A stretch of 36,101 nt of DNA from Planctomycetota bacterium (GCA_002720975.1 PBIX01000049.1:1-36101), one strand, 5' to 3'. Shown: positions 1-8,270, counted from the first letter of the stretch. The notes: generated by a model not told the origin, from the letters alone. Translations and numbers: made by a program.

Positions 1-360
1 AAGCAGAAGAAAAACATCGTCAAGGGCATCGCTCACGTTCGTGCGACGTTCAACAACACCCATGTCACCCTCACATCGATGGGTGGGGACACCATTGCCT
101 GGGGTACGGCAGGCGCCTGTGGTTTCAAGGGGACTCGTAAGAGCACGCCCTTCGCCGCCCAACGGGCCGCGGACCGGGCTTCGCAAGAAGCGCAGCGCCA
201 CGGCCTGAAGGAGATCGAGGTGCGCGTCAAGGGTGCCGGATCGGGCCGTGAATCGGCCGTACGGGCTCTGGCCAACTCGGGCCTGCGTATCACCCTGATC
301 GAAGACGTTACCCCCCTGCCTCACAACGGCTGCCGCGCCAAGAAGCGGCGCCGCGTCTAA
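1..360 (+). CDS. rpsK: 30S ribosomal protein S11, 5' end missing
   Basis: The frame is open from base 1 and ends at a TAA at 358-360, so the start codon lies before the window; 119 residues are visible. S11 sits on the platform of the 30S subunit near the mRNA exit/E site. The visible protein has the family's core: the [15 protein letters not shown] stretch near the start, [14 protein letters not shown], the [13 protein letters not shown] glycine-rich segment, the [16 protein letters not shown] block and a basic KKRRRV tail. It is followed after 38 bases by rpsD and then rpoA and rplQ, the usual bacterial alpha-operon order, which supports the call. rpsM would be expected immediately upstream, outside the window. 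Confidence 0.97.
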   Translation, partial: KQKKNIVKGIAHVRATFNNTHVTLTSMGGDTIAWGTAGACGFKGTRKSTPFAAQRAADRASQEAQRHGLKEIEVRVKGAGSGRESAVRALANSGLRITLIEDVTPLPHNGCRAKKRRRV

Positions 361-398
361 TCCAAGCCTGACCTCACACACTCGACGGACACCAACAG

Positions 399-1028
399 AT
401 GGCACGCTACACAGGACCCAAGGTCAAACAATGTCGCCGGGAGGGGATGAACCTCTTCTTCCTGGGACAGAATACATCCAGCGGCAAGGTCGCCGTTCTC
501 CAGCGCCGCGACTACCCGCCCGGAGTGCACGCCCAGAGTCGCCGCAAGATCACCGAGTACGGCGTGCGCCTGCGCGAGAAGCAGAAGCTGAAGCGCATTT
601 TTGGTGTCTACGAGCGTCAGTTCATGCTGTATTTCCGTGAGGCGGATCGCCTCAAGGGCAACACCGGCGAGAACCTGCTGCAGATTCTGACCCGGCGCCT
701 GGACAACGTGGTGCTCTCCGGGGGCTTCGCGCTGACCCTTCCGCAGGCGCGTCAGATGGTCAACCACGGCCACTACCTCGTCAACGGTAAGCGCTGCACG
801 ATTCCCTCGTATCAAGTCAAGCCGGGCGACGTGGTCGCCCCGCGCGCCAAGGAGAACACCAAGAAGTTTGTCTCCGAGGCAATCAATGTCACCAGTGGGG
901 GAGTCGTTCCCGGCTGGATGGACGTTAGCGCCGACACCATGTCTATCACGGTAAACGCACTCCCGAACAGAACCGATTTCCAGTTCCCCATTCAAGAACA
1001 GCTCATCGTCGAGCTCTGCTCCAAGTAG
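399..1028 (+). CDS. rpsD: 30S ribosomal protein S4
   Basis: This is a 209-residue protein of normal S4 length, starting MARYTGPKVKQCRREG. S4 binds 16S rRNA early in 30S assembly and helps control decoding fidelity. The visible family pattern is the basic N-terminal arm, YGVRLREKQKLKRIFGVYE, and the S4 RNA-binding domain from about residue 95 (RRLDNVVLSGGFA, QARQMVNHGHYLVNGK). The N-terminal zinc-binding cysteine cluster found in some S4 proteins is absent. It lies in the alpha operon between rpsK and rpoA. No strong Shine-Dalgarno precedes the ATG, so it may be translated partly by coupling to rpsK. In many bacteria S4 represses its own operon; no such leader can be judged here because the operon start is outside the window. 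Confidence 0.97.
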   Translation: MARYTGPKVKQCRREGMNLFFLGQNTSSGKVAVLQRRDYPPGVHAQSRRKITEYGVRLREKQKLKRIFGVYERQFMLYFREADRLKGNTGENLLQILTRRLDNVVLSGGFALTLPQARQMVNHGHYLVNGKRCTIPSYQVKPGDVVAPRAKENTKKFVSEAINVTSGGVVPGWMDVSADTMSITVNALPNRTDFQFPIQEQLIVELCSK

Positions 1029-1049
1029 GCCTTTAGAGGAGTACAAGTC

Positions 1050-2045
1050 ATGAGAATTCGCTGGCGTAATTTTGAGCTGCCCAACAATGTGCAGCCGGAC
1101 GCGGACACCCTGACCGGGGAACACGGCCGCTTTGTAATCGAGCCCTTCGAACGAGGGTTCGGACATACCATCGGCAACGGTCTGCGGCGCGTCCTGCTTT
1201 CCTCCATCGAGGGTGCGGCTGTAACGGCTGTGCGCATTGACGGTGCGTCCCACGAGTATGACTCCCTTGAGGGTGTCTACGAGGACGTGGCTGAGATCAT
1301 CCTGAACATCAAGCGCCTACGGGTGAACTTTGAAGGGGACGGCCCCATCATCTGCCGCATCAACAAGAGCGAGGAAGGTGCCGTCACGGGTGCCGACGTC
1401 GAGGTCGAGGGGGATGGCGAAGTGGCCAACCCGGACCTGCATCTTTGCATGCTCACGATGGACCGGGACCTTGTGGTGGAGCTGGATGTCTCCAAGGGGC
1501 GCGGCTACGTGCCCTCAGATGAGAACCACAGGGAAGAGCACGGACTCGGGACGATACCCGTGGACGCGATCTACTCGCCGGTCCAACGTGTGCGCTACTC
1601 GATTGAGGCAACGCGCGTGGGCAAGTTCACCAACTACGAGCGCCTGGTGCTCGAGGTCTGGACGGACGGAACGGTCAGTCCCGAGATGGCTCTCACCGAA
1701 GGCGCCAAGATCTATCGCAAGCACCTGAACCCCTTTGTACTTGAGCCTTCCAGCACGGACGACGACCCCCTGCTGGAGTCTCCGGCAGAGTCGGGTTTCA
1801 ACGAGGTCAACCGCGAGACGGACGAGCTGTCCGGCATCCTGGCCGCCCCTCTTTCGGACCTGGAACTCTCCGTGCGAGCCCGTAACTGCTTGGACAGTGC
1901 GAATATGCACACCATGAGGGACCTCGTCTCCATGTCGGAAGCTGACGTGATGACCCTGAAGAACCTCGGTAAGACGAGCCTCCAGGAGATTCGGACCAAG
2001 TTGGCGGACCGTGGTCTACGTCTCGGCATGACCGTTGCCGAATAA
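1050..2045 (+). CDS. rpoA: DNA-directed RNA polymerase alpha subunit
   Basis: A 331-residue alpha subunit of typical length. The N-terminal dimerisation domain (roughly residues 1-235) shows FVIEPFERGFGHTIGNGLRR and LLSSIEGAAVTAVRIDG, the parts that nucleate polymerase assembly. After an acidic linker (about 240-265) comes the C-terminal domain with LELSVRARNCL and LVSMSEADVMTLKNLGKTS. That helix-hairpin-helix surface contacts UP-element DNA and activators. A good Shine-Dalgarno (AGAGGAG, 1034-1040) precedes the ATG. It sits 21 bases after rpsD and 69 bases before rplQ, consistent with one transcript. Confidence 0.98.
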   Translation: MRIRWRNFELPNNVQPDADTLTGEHGRFVIEPFERGFGHTIGNGLRRVLLSSIEGAAVTAVRIDGASHEYDSLEGVYEDVAEIILNIKRLRVNFEGDGPIICRINKSEEGAVTGADVEVEGDGEVANPDLHLCMLTMDRDLVVELDVSKGRGYVPSDENHREEHGLGTIPVDAIYSPVQRVRYSIEATRVGKFTNYERLVLEVWTDGTVSPEMALTEGAKIYRKHLNPFVLEPSSTDDDPLLESPAESGFNEVNRETDELSGILAAPLSDLELSVRARNCLDSANMHTMRDLVSMSEADVMTLKNLGKTSLQEIRTKLADRGLRLGMTVAE

Positions 2046-2114
2046 CTAAACCTTCAATCAATTCCCCGCCCGGTGCCATCAAGGCGCTGGGACAGCACCC
2101 TCCAGAACAGTTCG

Positions 2115-2504
2115 ATGCGACATCGCGTAGCAGGATTCAAGCTCGGCCGGACCACCAGCCACCGTATTGCCATGACCCGCAATATGGCCGTCTCGGTGAT
2201 TGAGCACGAGCGCATCATTACCACCCTTCCCAAGGCAAAGGCGGTCAAGCCCTTCATCGAGAAGCTGATCACCCTGGCCAAGGATCCCAGCCAACACAAC
2301 CGTCGGCGGGCCTTCTCCAAGCTGCGAGACAAGGAAGCGACGCAGAAGCTGTTCGATGTACTCGGGCCCCGCTTTCTTGAGCGTCCGGGTGGCTATTGCC
2401 GCATCTTGAAGCTGGCCAAGCGGCGACTCGGAGACGGTGGCGAACGCGCCATCCTGGAATTCGTTGTGCGTACGCCCTCCGAGGCGAGCGCACCCGTCGA
2501 GTAG
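2115..2504 (+). CDS. rplQ: 50S ribosomal protein L17
   Basis: 129 residues from the ATG at 2115, starting [17 protein letters not shown], which matches the usual L17 N-terminus. An in-frame GTG at 2073 would add 14 residues with no family counterpart, so it is not used. L17 lies near the peptide exit of the 50S subunit. The conserved [19 protein letters not shown] and [17 protein letters not shown] segments are visible. It closes the alpha operon. The next gene, dnaE, is convergent and its stop codon is only 46 bases away. The Shine-Dalgarno is weak. Confidence 0.96.
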   Translation: MRHRVAGFKLGRTTSHRIAMTRNMAVSVIEHERIITTLPKAKAVKPFIEKLITLAKDPSQHNRRRAFSKLRDKEATQKLFDVLGPRFLERPGGYCRILKLAKRRLGDGGERAILEFVVRTPSEASAPVE

Positions 2505-2513
2505 TTCCCCGCA

Positions 2514-2551
2514 GGGATGCTGGGCGCCAAGCGCACCTCTACCGGCGTCCC
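2514..2551. terminator. Inverted repeat between convergent rplQ and dnaE
   Basis: GGGATGC (2514-2520) can pair with GCGTCCC (2545-2551), a 7-bp stem with one G-T wobble, spanning the short gap between rplQ and the stop codon of dnaE. The position suits a bidirectional terminator, but there is no T-run on either side and the loop is 24 bases, so this is weak support. Confidence 0.25.
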
Positions 2552-5500
2552 TAGGACTTGACGAGCGCCAGGCGCTCGTGCCCCAGGATCTCCTGCAGCC
2601 CCAAGACGAGGTCCTGGTCGAGGGCCACAGAAGACTCGCGTGGTAGCTTCACGCGGCGTAGGCTGCCGTCATTGCCTTGAACCTGGAACTGCACGGGAAT
2701 GGCTCCCGAGTGCGATCCCAGGCAAGATCGAAGGCGATCCAGCAGACCGGAATCTTCAGGGCCCAGGGAGATCTGTAGGCTTCCCTGGAATCGGGTGAGG
2801 GCGTCTTCAATGGGGATCAGCTCCTCAAGAATGAGCGACGGCTCTTCACCGCGTGTTTCGATCTTGGCTTTGGCCAGCACGGTGGCGCCGTCGACCACAA
2901 GATCCTTGTACTTCTCCAGCGTGCTGGGGAAGGCCGTCACAGCCACGCTGCCTTTCAGATCTTCCAACCGGAAGCGGGCCATCTTCTTGCCGGCCATTCG
3001 TCCGTTGCGGATGGCCACGATGGCTGCCTGAAGGACCAGGCCCGCCAACATCACCATGCTGCCATCGTCGTAGCGATCCAGGTTGACCGTGGGGCACGTG
3101 GAGAGCAGCGAGACGAGACCCGCGCGCTCCTCGAGAGGATGACCAGAGAGGTAGAAGCCGAGGACTTCGAACTCGGCCGCCAGTGTGTCGTGACGATTCC
3201 AGCTCCGGCTGGGGTCGATGCAATTCTGGCGATCGGAGTCGGGTGCGCTCTCCTGTGGATCACCAAATGCTTCCAACATGGACATCTGGCCCGAGCGGCG
3301 ATCCGCAGCGGCGCCAGCAGCCTCCGACAGGGCACCCTCCAGGGCTGCGGCGATAGCGCCACGATTGATCCCGGTGAAGTCAAAGGAGCCAGCACGGATT
3401 ACGGCCTCCCAGGCGATCTTGCCTGCGGCTGAGGGGTCGACCATGGAACACAGCTCGTGCAATCCCATCTCCGCAGAAGGACTGTCCGGGTTCTGCTGCT
3501 CCCAGTTTTCGCGACCTCCCACCATGGCTACCACCGCCTTGGAACCCACACCCTTGATGGCGCCCAATCCGAACCGGATGGTCTCAGCTCCCTGGGGTTG
3601 GAACTCCCAGAGGGACTGACTCATATCGGGGGGGGTGATCTCTATGGAGGCACGGTGGCAGTCGTCGATGAGGCTCTTCACCTTGTCCGAGTCACCCATC
3701 TCGCAGGAGAGGTTGGCAGCCATGAAAGCGGTCCGGAAGTTCGCCTTCAGGAAGGCCGTCTGGTAGGTGATCATGGCGTAAGCGGCGGAGTGCGACTTGT
3801 TGAAGCCGTAGCCCCCGAACTTGACGATGGTCTCCCATGTGTCCTCCGCGGCGCTGCGTTCGCAACCAGCCGCCACGGCCCCCTCCACGAACTGGGAGGA
3901 GAACTTCTCCATGATCTCTGGCTTCTTCTTGCCCATCGCCTTGCGCAGATTGTCTGCGTCGTTCAAGGAGAAGCCGCCCAGATCCACCGAGGCCAGCATG
4001 ACCTGTTCTTGATAGACGATGCAGCCGTAGGTGCCTGCCAGGATTTCCTCCAGGCTCTCATGGGGGTAGGTGATGGCCTCCTTGCCGTGCTTGCGGTCGC
4101 AGAACATGTCCACCATTCCTGACTCCAACGGGCCGGGCCGGTACAAGGCCAGGACGGCGATCAGATCTTCGAAGCAGTCCGGCTGCAGGCGCGCGAGCAG
4201 CTTGCGCATGCCCTCGGATTCCAACTGGAACACCCCCAATGTGTCGCCAGCGATCAGGAGCTTGTAGGTGGCCTGATCCCCCGCTGGCAGGTTCTCGATG
4301 TCAGGGGCTTCACCGCCCATGGCTTTGATGTTCTCCAGGCAGCGGCTGATGATGGTCAGGGTGCGTAGCCCCAGGTAGTCCATCTTCAAGAGGCCCAACT
4401 CTTCCAGTTCGGGCGCTGCGTACTGAGTCGTGATGTCGTCCTTTATCCTGGCCAGGGGGACGAATTCCACCGTGGGGCGCGGCGTGATCACCACGCCCGC
4501 TGCGTGGGTCGAGGCGTGCCGCACCGAGCCCTCGAGCTCGACGGAGTACTTGAACAGGTCCGTCCACAGCGCGTCCGAGTCACGCTGGGCCCGCAGGTCG
4601 GGGTCGTCTTCCACGGCTTCCACGAGGGGGGGCGCTCCGGGGCCGGCGGGGATCTTCTTTGCCACGCGGTCCACGTCGCGCAAGGGAAGGTCAAGAACCC
4701 GCGCCACGTCACGCACCACCGTGCGCGAGGCCATGGTCCCAAAGGTGACGATCTGCGTCACGTTGTCCTGGCCGTACTTGTCCCGCGTGTACTGAATGAC
4801 GCGCTCGCGACCCTCCTTACAGAAATCGATGTCGATGTCGGGCATGGACACGCGACTGGAATTCAGAAAGCGTTCGAAGAGCAGGTTGTACTCCAGCGGA
4901 TCGAGGCGTGTGATGTCGAGCAGGTAGGAGACGATGGATCCAGCCGCGGAACCCCTTCCCGGGCCAACGGGAATATCGTGATCCCGCGCCCAGCGCACCA
5001 GGTCCCAGACGATCAGGAAGTAGGAGACAAACCCCAGGTCGCGGATGACCTTCTTTTCGTGCTCGAGGCGTTCGCGTGCCGCCTGATGAGTGTCCCCATA
5101 GACTGTATGCAGGCGCTCCTCCAGCAGACGATCGAAGAGCTCACCGGAGGACTCCTCCGTGCCCGTATCGAACTCGGGTACGTGGTACTTGCCCAGCTCC
5201 AATTCCACGTCCACCTGGTCGGCCACGTCCATGGTGGCCGTCACGGTTTCTGGTAGGTCGCGAAACAGATGACCCATTTCTTCCCTTGAGCGAAAGAACA
5301 GAGAGTCCGTTTCGAAGCGGAAGCGCTCCTTGTCGTCGCGCTTGGCGCCCGTGTTGATACACAGCAGGATATCCTGAGCCACGCAGTCCTCATGGCGTAG
5401 GTAGTGGATGTCGTTGGTGGCGACCAGAGGGATGCGGAGGCGATCCTTCAGGCGCACCAGCGCTTCATTCACCGTGTTCTGGTCGTCGATGCCGTTGCGT

Positions 5501-6036
5501 TGCAGCTCCAGCCAGAAGTGCTCCCGACCGAAAAGGTCCGACAGGTGAGAGGCCAGCTGCTCGGCCTCGGATTCCTTGCCCTTCAGGAATAGCTGGTTGA
5601 TGCGTCCACCAAGGCACCCCGACAGGCAATTGATTCCTGCCGCATGCTGATCCAACAGCTCCCAGTCAATGCGCGGCCGCGTGTGCAGGCCGTCGATGTA
5701 GGCCGCTGAAGCGAGCTTGAGCAGGTTCTGGTAGCCCTCCTGGTTGCGGGCCAACAGTGTCAGGTGGCTGTAGCCGTTGCCCTTGCGCTTGTTGTGCCCC
5801 TCGTGCATGGAGCGATCAGCGATATAGACCTCGCAGCCGATCAGCGGCTTGATGTCACCGGCCTTGCAGGTCTTGTAGAGCTCGACCGCACCGAACATGT
5901 TGCCGTGGTCCGTGAGAGCCAGGGCGCCCTGACCGTCGGCCTTGCAGGCCTCCACCAGCTTGGGGATGCGGTTGGCCCCGTCCAGCAGGCTGTATTCGGA
6001 ATGGACGTGAAGGTGGACGAAGTCCGGGCGGGCCAT
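2551..6036 (-). CDS. dnaE: DNA polymerase III alpha subunit (DnaE type)
   Basis: 1161 residues, normal for the replicative DnaE polymerase. An N-terminal PHP domain (about 1-285) opens with HLHVHSEYSLLDG and keeps the usual metal-ligand positions: H10, H12, D19, H44, E69, H91, C141, D209 and H211. The palm carries the catalytic aspartates in MPDIDIDFC (D400, D402) and the third in KMDYLGLRTL (D553). Other landmarks are GPGRGSAAGSIVSYLL near 359-372 and the helix-hairpin-helix and OB-fold regions (about 950-1060, MVMLAGLV to LILEELIPIED). The start is the ATG whose product begins MARPDFVHLHVHS, matching the family. It lies 49 bases downstream of the acetylornithine carbamoyltransferase gene on the same strand and may be cotranscribed. 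It converges on the alpha operon. Confidence 0.97.
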   Translation of the reverse strand: MARPDFVHLHVHSEYSLLDGANRIPKLVEACKADGQGALALTDHGNMFGAVELYKTCKAGDIKPLIGCEVYIADRSMHEGHNKRKGNGYSHLTLLARNQEGYQNLLKLASAAYIDGLHTRPRIDWELLDQHAAGINCLSGCLGGRINQLFLKGKESEAEQLASHLSDLFGREHFWLELQRNGIDDQNTVNEALVRLKDRLRIPLVATNDIHYLRHEDCVAQDILLCINTGAKRDDKERFRFETDSLFFRSREEMGHLFRDLPETVTATMDVADQVDVELELGKYHVPEFDTGTEESSGELFDRLLEERLHTVYGDTHQAARERLEHEKKVIRDLGFVSYFLIVWDLVRWARDHDIPVGPGRGSAAGSIVSYLLDITRLDPLEYNLLFERFLNSSRVSMPDIDIDFCKEGRERVIQYTRDKYGQDNVTQIVTFGTMASRTVVRDVARVLDLPLRDVDRVAKKIPAGPGAPPLVEAVEDDPDLRAQRDSDALWTDLFKYSVELEGSVRHASTHAAGVVITPRPTVEFVPLARIKDDITTQYAAPELEELGLLKMDYLGLRTLTIISRCLENIKAMGGEAPDIENLPAGDQATYKLLIAGDTLGVFQLESEGMRKLLARLQPDCFEDLIAVLALYRPGPLESGMVDMFCDRKHGKEAITYPHESLEEILAGTYGCIVYQEQVMLASVDLGGFSLNDADNLRKAMGKKKPEIMEKFSSQFVEGAVAAGCERSAAEDTWETIVKFGGYGFNKSHSAAYAMITYQTAFLKANFRTAFMAANLSCEMGDSDKVKSLIDDCHRASIEITPPDMSQSLWEFQPQGAETIRFGLGAIKGVGSKAVVAMVGGRENWEQQNPDSPSAEMGLHELCSMVDPSAAGKIAWEAVIRAGSFDFTGINRGAIAAALEGALSEAAGAAADRRSGQMSMLEAFGDPQESAPDSDRQNCIDPSRSWNRHDTLAAEFEVLGFYLSGHPLEERAGLVSLLSTCPTVNLDRYDDGSMVMLAGLVLQAAIVAIRNGRMAGKKMARFRLEDLKGSVAVTAFPSTLEKYKDLVVDGATVLAKAKIETRGEEPSLILEELIPIEDALTRFQGSLQISLGPEDSGLLDRLRSCLGSHSGAIPVQFQVQGNDGSLRRVKLPRESSVALDQDLVLGLQEILGHERLALVKS

Positions 6037-6085
6037 GGCGGGTGGGGGAAGGCGGTGGTGCTGCTGACGATTCGGATGGATTCAA

Positions 6086-7102
6086 TTACGGTCGCAAGAG
6101 CAAGGACAAGAGGCCCTTCTGGGTGTGGAGCCGGTTCTCTGCCTGGGCGAGAATCAGGCTGCGAGGGCCATCGAGCACTTCATCGGTGACCTCGAGGTTG
6201 CGGCGCACGGGCATCGGGTGCATGAGTCCCGCCTGCTCACCGCGGGCCATGACGGCCTCGTCAATGGTCCAGGTTCCAGCGCGTGCCAATTGGCTGGCGG
6301 CCAGGGTGGGGTTCCCGTAGGTCTCCAGGGAGTGCCATGACCGTGCGTACACGACGTGGGCTCCTTCGGCCGCGTCCTCCATGGACAGGCCCGTCTCCAG
6401 TTCAACTCCACGCTCGGCGGCAGAAGTCTGGGCCGCATCGAGCACGCTCTCGTCCAACTCGTAACCCGGAGGGTGAGCGATGGAGACGTTCATGCCCGAG
6501 CGCAAGGCGCCATGCAGAATGGAATGGACCACCGACGGGCTCGACGGCTGGGGTGATCGGGTCCAGACGATCGCAAGCTTGTTGCCCCCCAGGTTGCCCA
6601 GGGATTCGCGCAGGGTGAGCAGGTCAGCCAGAGCCTGGAGCGGGTGCCAGAGGCAACTCTCCATATTGATGACGGGTACCTGGGAGTGAGCCGCCCAGGC
6701 CTGGATATTCATATCCTTGCGATCCATCGTCCACGACTGTCCCGCTTGCTTGGGTCGGATCGCCAATGCTGATACGTACTTGGACATGACCGCGGCCGCG
6801 TCCCGGATGTGCTCTGGGGCTGCGCCATCCATGATCGTCCCGTCCTGCGCCTCGAGCTCCCAGAAGTCTGAAGCGGCGGTGAGGTTGACCGTGTGTCCGC
6901 CCAGGTGGTGGACCGCGGCCACGAGAGAAGTGCGCGTGCGCAGGGATCCGCGAAAGAACAGGAGGCCAATGGTGTGGGTGGCCAATTCCGCACGGGAGGC
7001 GCCGCGTTTCATCCGTTCAGAGAGGTCCAGGATGTCCTCGATCTGGCGGTCGGTCAGGTCCTGGAGGCGAATGAAATGGAGTGGGGGGGAGCTGCCGGTC
7101 AT
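6086..7102 (-). CDS. argF': N-acetylornithine carbamoyltransferase-type enzyme
   Basis: 338 residues from the ATG at 7100-7102 (MTGSSPPLHF). Longer in-frame starts would run back into the tRNA-Arg gene and are rejected. It is a transcarbamylase: the carbamoyl-phosphate loop is SLRTRT (53-58), HPLQ lies at 153-156 and a HPMPVRRN segment is near 295. Features I associate with the acetylornithine-specific branch (as in Xanthomonas) rather than ordinary OTCase are PVINMES (143-149), DGTIMDG, and the C-terminal AENRLHTQK. Residue E84 in WELE corresponds to the glutamate reported to favour acetyl over succinyl substrate. The expected reaction is N-acetylornithine plus carbamoyl phosphate to N-acetylcitrulline in arginine synthesis. 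It heads the - strand pair with dnaE; no other arginine gene is nearby. The branch assignment is from remembered family sequences. Confidence 0.85.
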   Translation of the reverse strand: MTGSSPPLHFIRLQDLTDRQIEDILDLSERMKRGASRAELATHTIGLLFFRGSLRTRTSLVAAVHHLGGHTVNLTAASDFWELEAQDGTIMDGAAPEHIRDAAAVMSKYVSALAIRPKQAGQSWTMDRKDMNIQAWAAHSQVPVINMESCLWHPLQALADLLTLRESLGNLGGNKLAIVWTRSPQPSSPSVVHSILHGALRSGMNVSIAHPPGYELDESVLDAAQTSAAERGVELETGLSMEDAAEGAHVVYARSWHSLETYGNPTLAASQLARAGTWTIDEAVMARGEQAGLMHPMPVRRNLEVTDEVLDGPRSLILAQAENRLHTQKGLLSLLLRP

Positions 7103-7176
7103 CCACCCAGAATACGCGCCAGGACGGTCTCTTTCCATGGCTGGTTTTGGGCTCTGTCCGGCCTGAGCGGGCTGAG

Positions 7177-7205
7177 TTGACAGGTCTTGGGCTGCCGAGT
7201 ACAAC
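7177..7205 (+). promoter_or_regulatory. Sigma-70-type promoter for tRNA-Arg
   Basis: TTGACA (7177-7182) is a perfect -35 element, separated by 17 bases from TACAAC (7200-7205), a 4/6 match to TATAAT. The predicted start near 7212 lies about 5 bases before the mature tRNA 5' end at 7217. The spacing and position make this the most convincing promoter in the window. Confidence 0.75.
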
Positions 7206-7216
7206 CTCCCGCCCGC

Positions 7217-7293
7217 GCACCCGTGGCTCAACTGGATAGAGCACCTGACTACGGATCAGGAGGTTACAGGTTCGAATCCTGTCGGGTGTACCA
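7217..7293 (+). tRNA. tRNA-Arg (anticodon ACG)
   Basis: This is a 77-base cloverleaf. The acceptor arm GCACCCG (7217-7223) pairs with CGGGTGT near the 3' end, with one G-T pair. The D arm carries GGCTCAACTGGATAGAGC. The anticodon stem CCTGA/TCAGG encloses the loop CTACGGA, giving anticodon ACG. The T arm is ACAGG-TTCGAAT-CCTGT. CCA is encoded. A34 in this tRNA is the normal substrate for deamination to inosine by TadA, whose gene is the next gene downstream. Confidence 0.97.
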
Positions 7294-7384
7294 GACAAGG
7301 GATCGCCGGGCCCGGGTGGCCTGCAATCCCGCTCCCAAGATCCTGACACTCACCCCAATACAGTCTCCCCGAGACAACTCCGGC

Positions 7385-7407
7385 GTGGGGCTCCCCAGGA
7401 GCCCCGC
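7385..7407 (+). terminator. Strong hairpin between tRNA-Arg and tadA
   Basis: GGGGCTCC (7387-7394), loop CCA, and GGAGCCCC (7398-7405) form a perfect 8-bp stem. The pairs 7386-7406 (T-G) and 7385-7407 (G-C) extend it to 10 bp. There is no downstream T-run, so it could be a terminator of the tRNA transcript, a processing signal, or part of the tadA leader. Confidence 0.4.
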
Positions 7408-7435
7408 CTCCAAGGCCGGCCTTGAAAACCTGAAT

Positions 7436-7450
7436 GGGGGAGCTTTCCCC
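7436..7450 (+). promoter_or_regulatory. tadA Shine-Dalgarno enclosed in a hairpin
   Basis: GGGGGA (7436-7441), loop GCT (7442-7444), and TTCCCC (7445-7450) form a 6-bp hairpin with one G-T pair. The 5' arm is the only purine-rich ribosome-binding sequence upstream of the tadA ATG, and the 3' arm directly abuts that ATG at 7451. In the folded form the site would be inaccessible. Confidence 0.5.
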
Positions 7451-7966
7451 ATGGATGACCGATCCGAGCACGACCTGCGCTTCATGCAACTCGCTTTGGA
7501 TGAGGCTCGTCTGGCCCAGGCCGAGGACGAGGTCCCGGTGGGGGCCGTGATTGTCCTCGACGGCGAGGTTATCGGTCGCGGCCATAATCAGGTGCGGGCT
7601 CAGAACAGCCCCATGGCCCACGCTGAGCTGCTGGCCCTGGCCCAGGCGACGGAGCTGCGTGGAGAACCCCGCCTGCCCGGCGCGACGGTGTACACCACCC
7701 TTGAGCCATGCTTCATGTGCGCAGGAGCCCTGTCCCATGCTCGAGTGAGCCGAGTGGTCTGGGCCGTGCGCGACCCCAAGTTCGGGGCCTGCGCCTCCCT
7801 GGCCGAGGTCTTGAGCGATCCGCGGCTGAACCACCGCGCCGAGGTGCACGAGGGAGTTCTGGCTGAGCCCGCGCGGGACCTGCTGAAGTCCTTCTTCGCG
7901 GACAAGCGTGCCCAGGCCAAGGCCCGCGCCACCCAAGGCGCCGATTCCAGAGACGAGGATTCTTGA
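7451..7966 (+). CDS. tadA: tRNA-specific adenosine deaminase
   Basis: 171 residues from the ATG at 7451, preceded by GGGGGAG. An open frame continues upstream through the tRNA-Arg gene but cannot be coding there. TadA converts A34 to inosine in tRNA-Arg(ACG), allowing it to read CGU, CGC and CGA. The zinc and catalytic motifs are complete: HAE (H57, E59) and PCFMC (C87, C90). The substrate-loop region VGAVIV and the ALSHARVSRVVWAVRDPKFG segment match TadA rather than cytosine or guanine deaminases. The C-terminal tail (about 150-171) is charged and not conserved. The gene is flanked by tRNA-Arg(ACG) upstream and two tRNA-Ser genes downstream. Confidence 0.95.
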   Translation: MDDRSEHDLRFMQLALDEARLAQAEDEVPVGAVIVLDGEVIGRGHNQVRAQNSPMAHAELLALAQATELRGEPRLPGATVYTTLEPCFMCAGALSHARVSRVVWAVRDPKFGACASLAEVLSDPRLNHRAEVHEGVLAEPARDLLKSFFADKRAQAKARATQGADSRDEDS

Positions 7967-8013
7967 GTGGATCTTCCCCCCACCCTTGGATCACAATCAA
8001 ATACACGAACACA

Positions 8014-8101
8014 GGAGAGGTGCCAGAGTGGCTGAATGGACTGGTTTCGAAAACCAGCGTGGGGCAACCTACCGGGGGTTCAAATCCCTCCCTCTCCGCC
8101 A
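8014..8101 (+). tRNA. tRNA-Ser (anticodon CGA)
   Basis: This is an 88-base class II tRNA. Acceptor GGAGAGG pairs with CCTCTCC. The anticodon stem CTGGT/ACCAG encloses the loop TTCGAAA, giving CGA, which reads UCG. A long variable arm follows (CGTGGGGCAACCTACC), as expected for serine. The T loop is TTCAAAT and CCA is encoded. It lies 47 bases after the tadA stop and 35 bases before a second tRNA-Ser, so the two are probably cotranscribed, perhaps with tadA. Confidence 0.96.
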
Positions 8102-8136
8102 TCCTTGAAAGGGGAGCCCATAACAACGAACAAGTC

Positions 8137-8228
<92 letters not shown>

Positions 8229-8270
8229 CTCACGGCCCCCTTGGGGGCTGGGGGTGGAAAGCAGAAGAGC

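Noticed and set aside
357-1253. Long - strand open frame opposite rpsD and the start of rpoA
   Set aside because: It is antisense to well-supported ribosomal and polymerase genes and arises from GC-rich codon bias; the translation resembles nothing known.
7103-7231. N-terminal extension of the acetylornithine carbamoyltransferase frame by 43 codons
   Set aside because: It overlaps the tRNA-Arg gene and its promoter and has no family similarity; the ATG at 7100-7102 fits the family start.
7187-7450. Upstream extension of the tadA frame
   Set aside because: It reads through the tRNA-Arg gene; the ATG at 7451 with GGGGGAG gives the normal TadA N-terminus.
8235-8248. GCCCCC-TT-GGGGGC palindrome after the second tRNA-Ser as a terminator
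   Set aside because: The loop would be too small for a full stem and no T-run follows; it may be chance in C/G runs.
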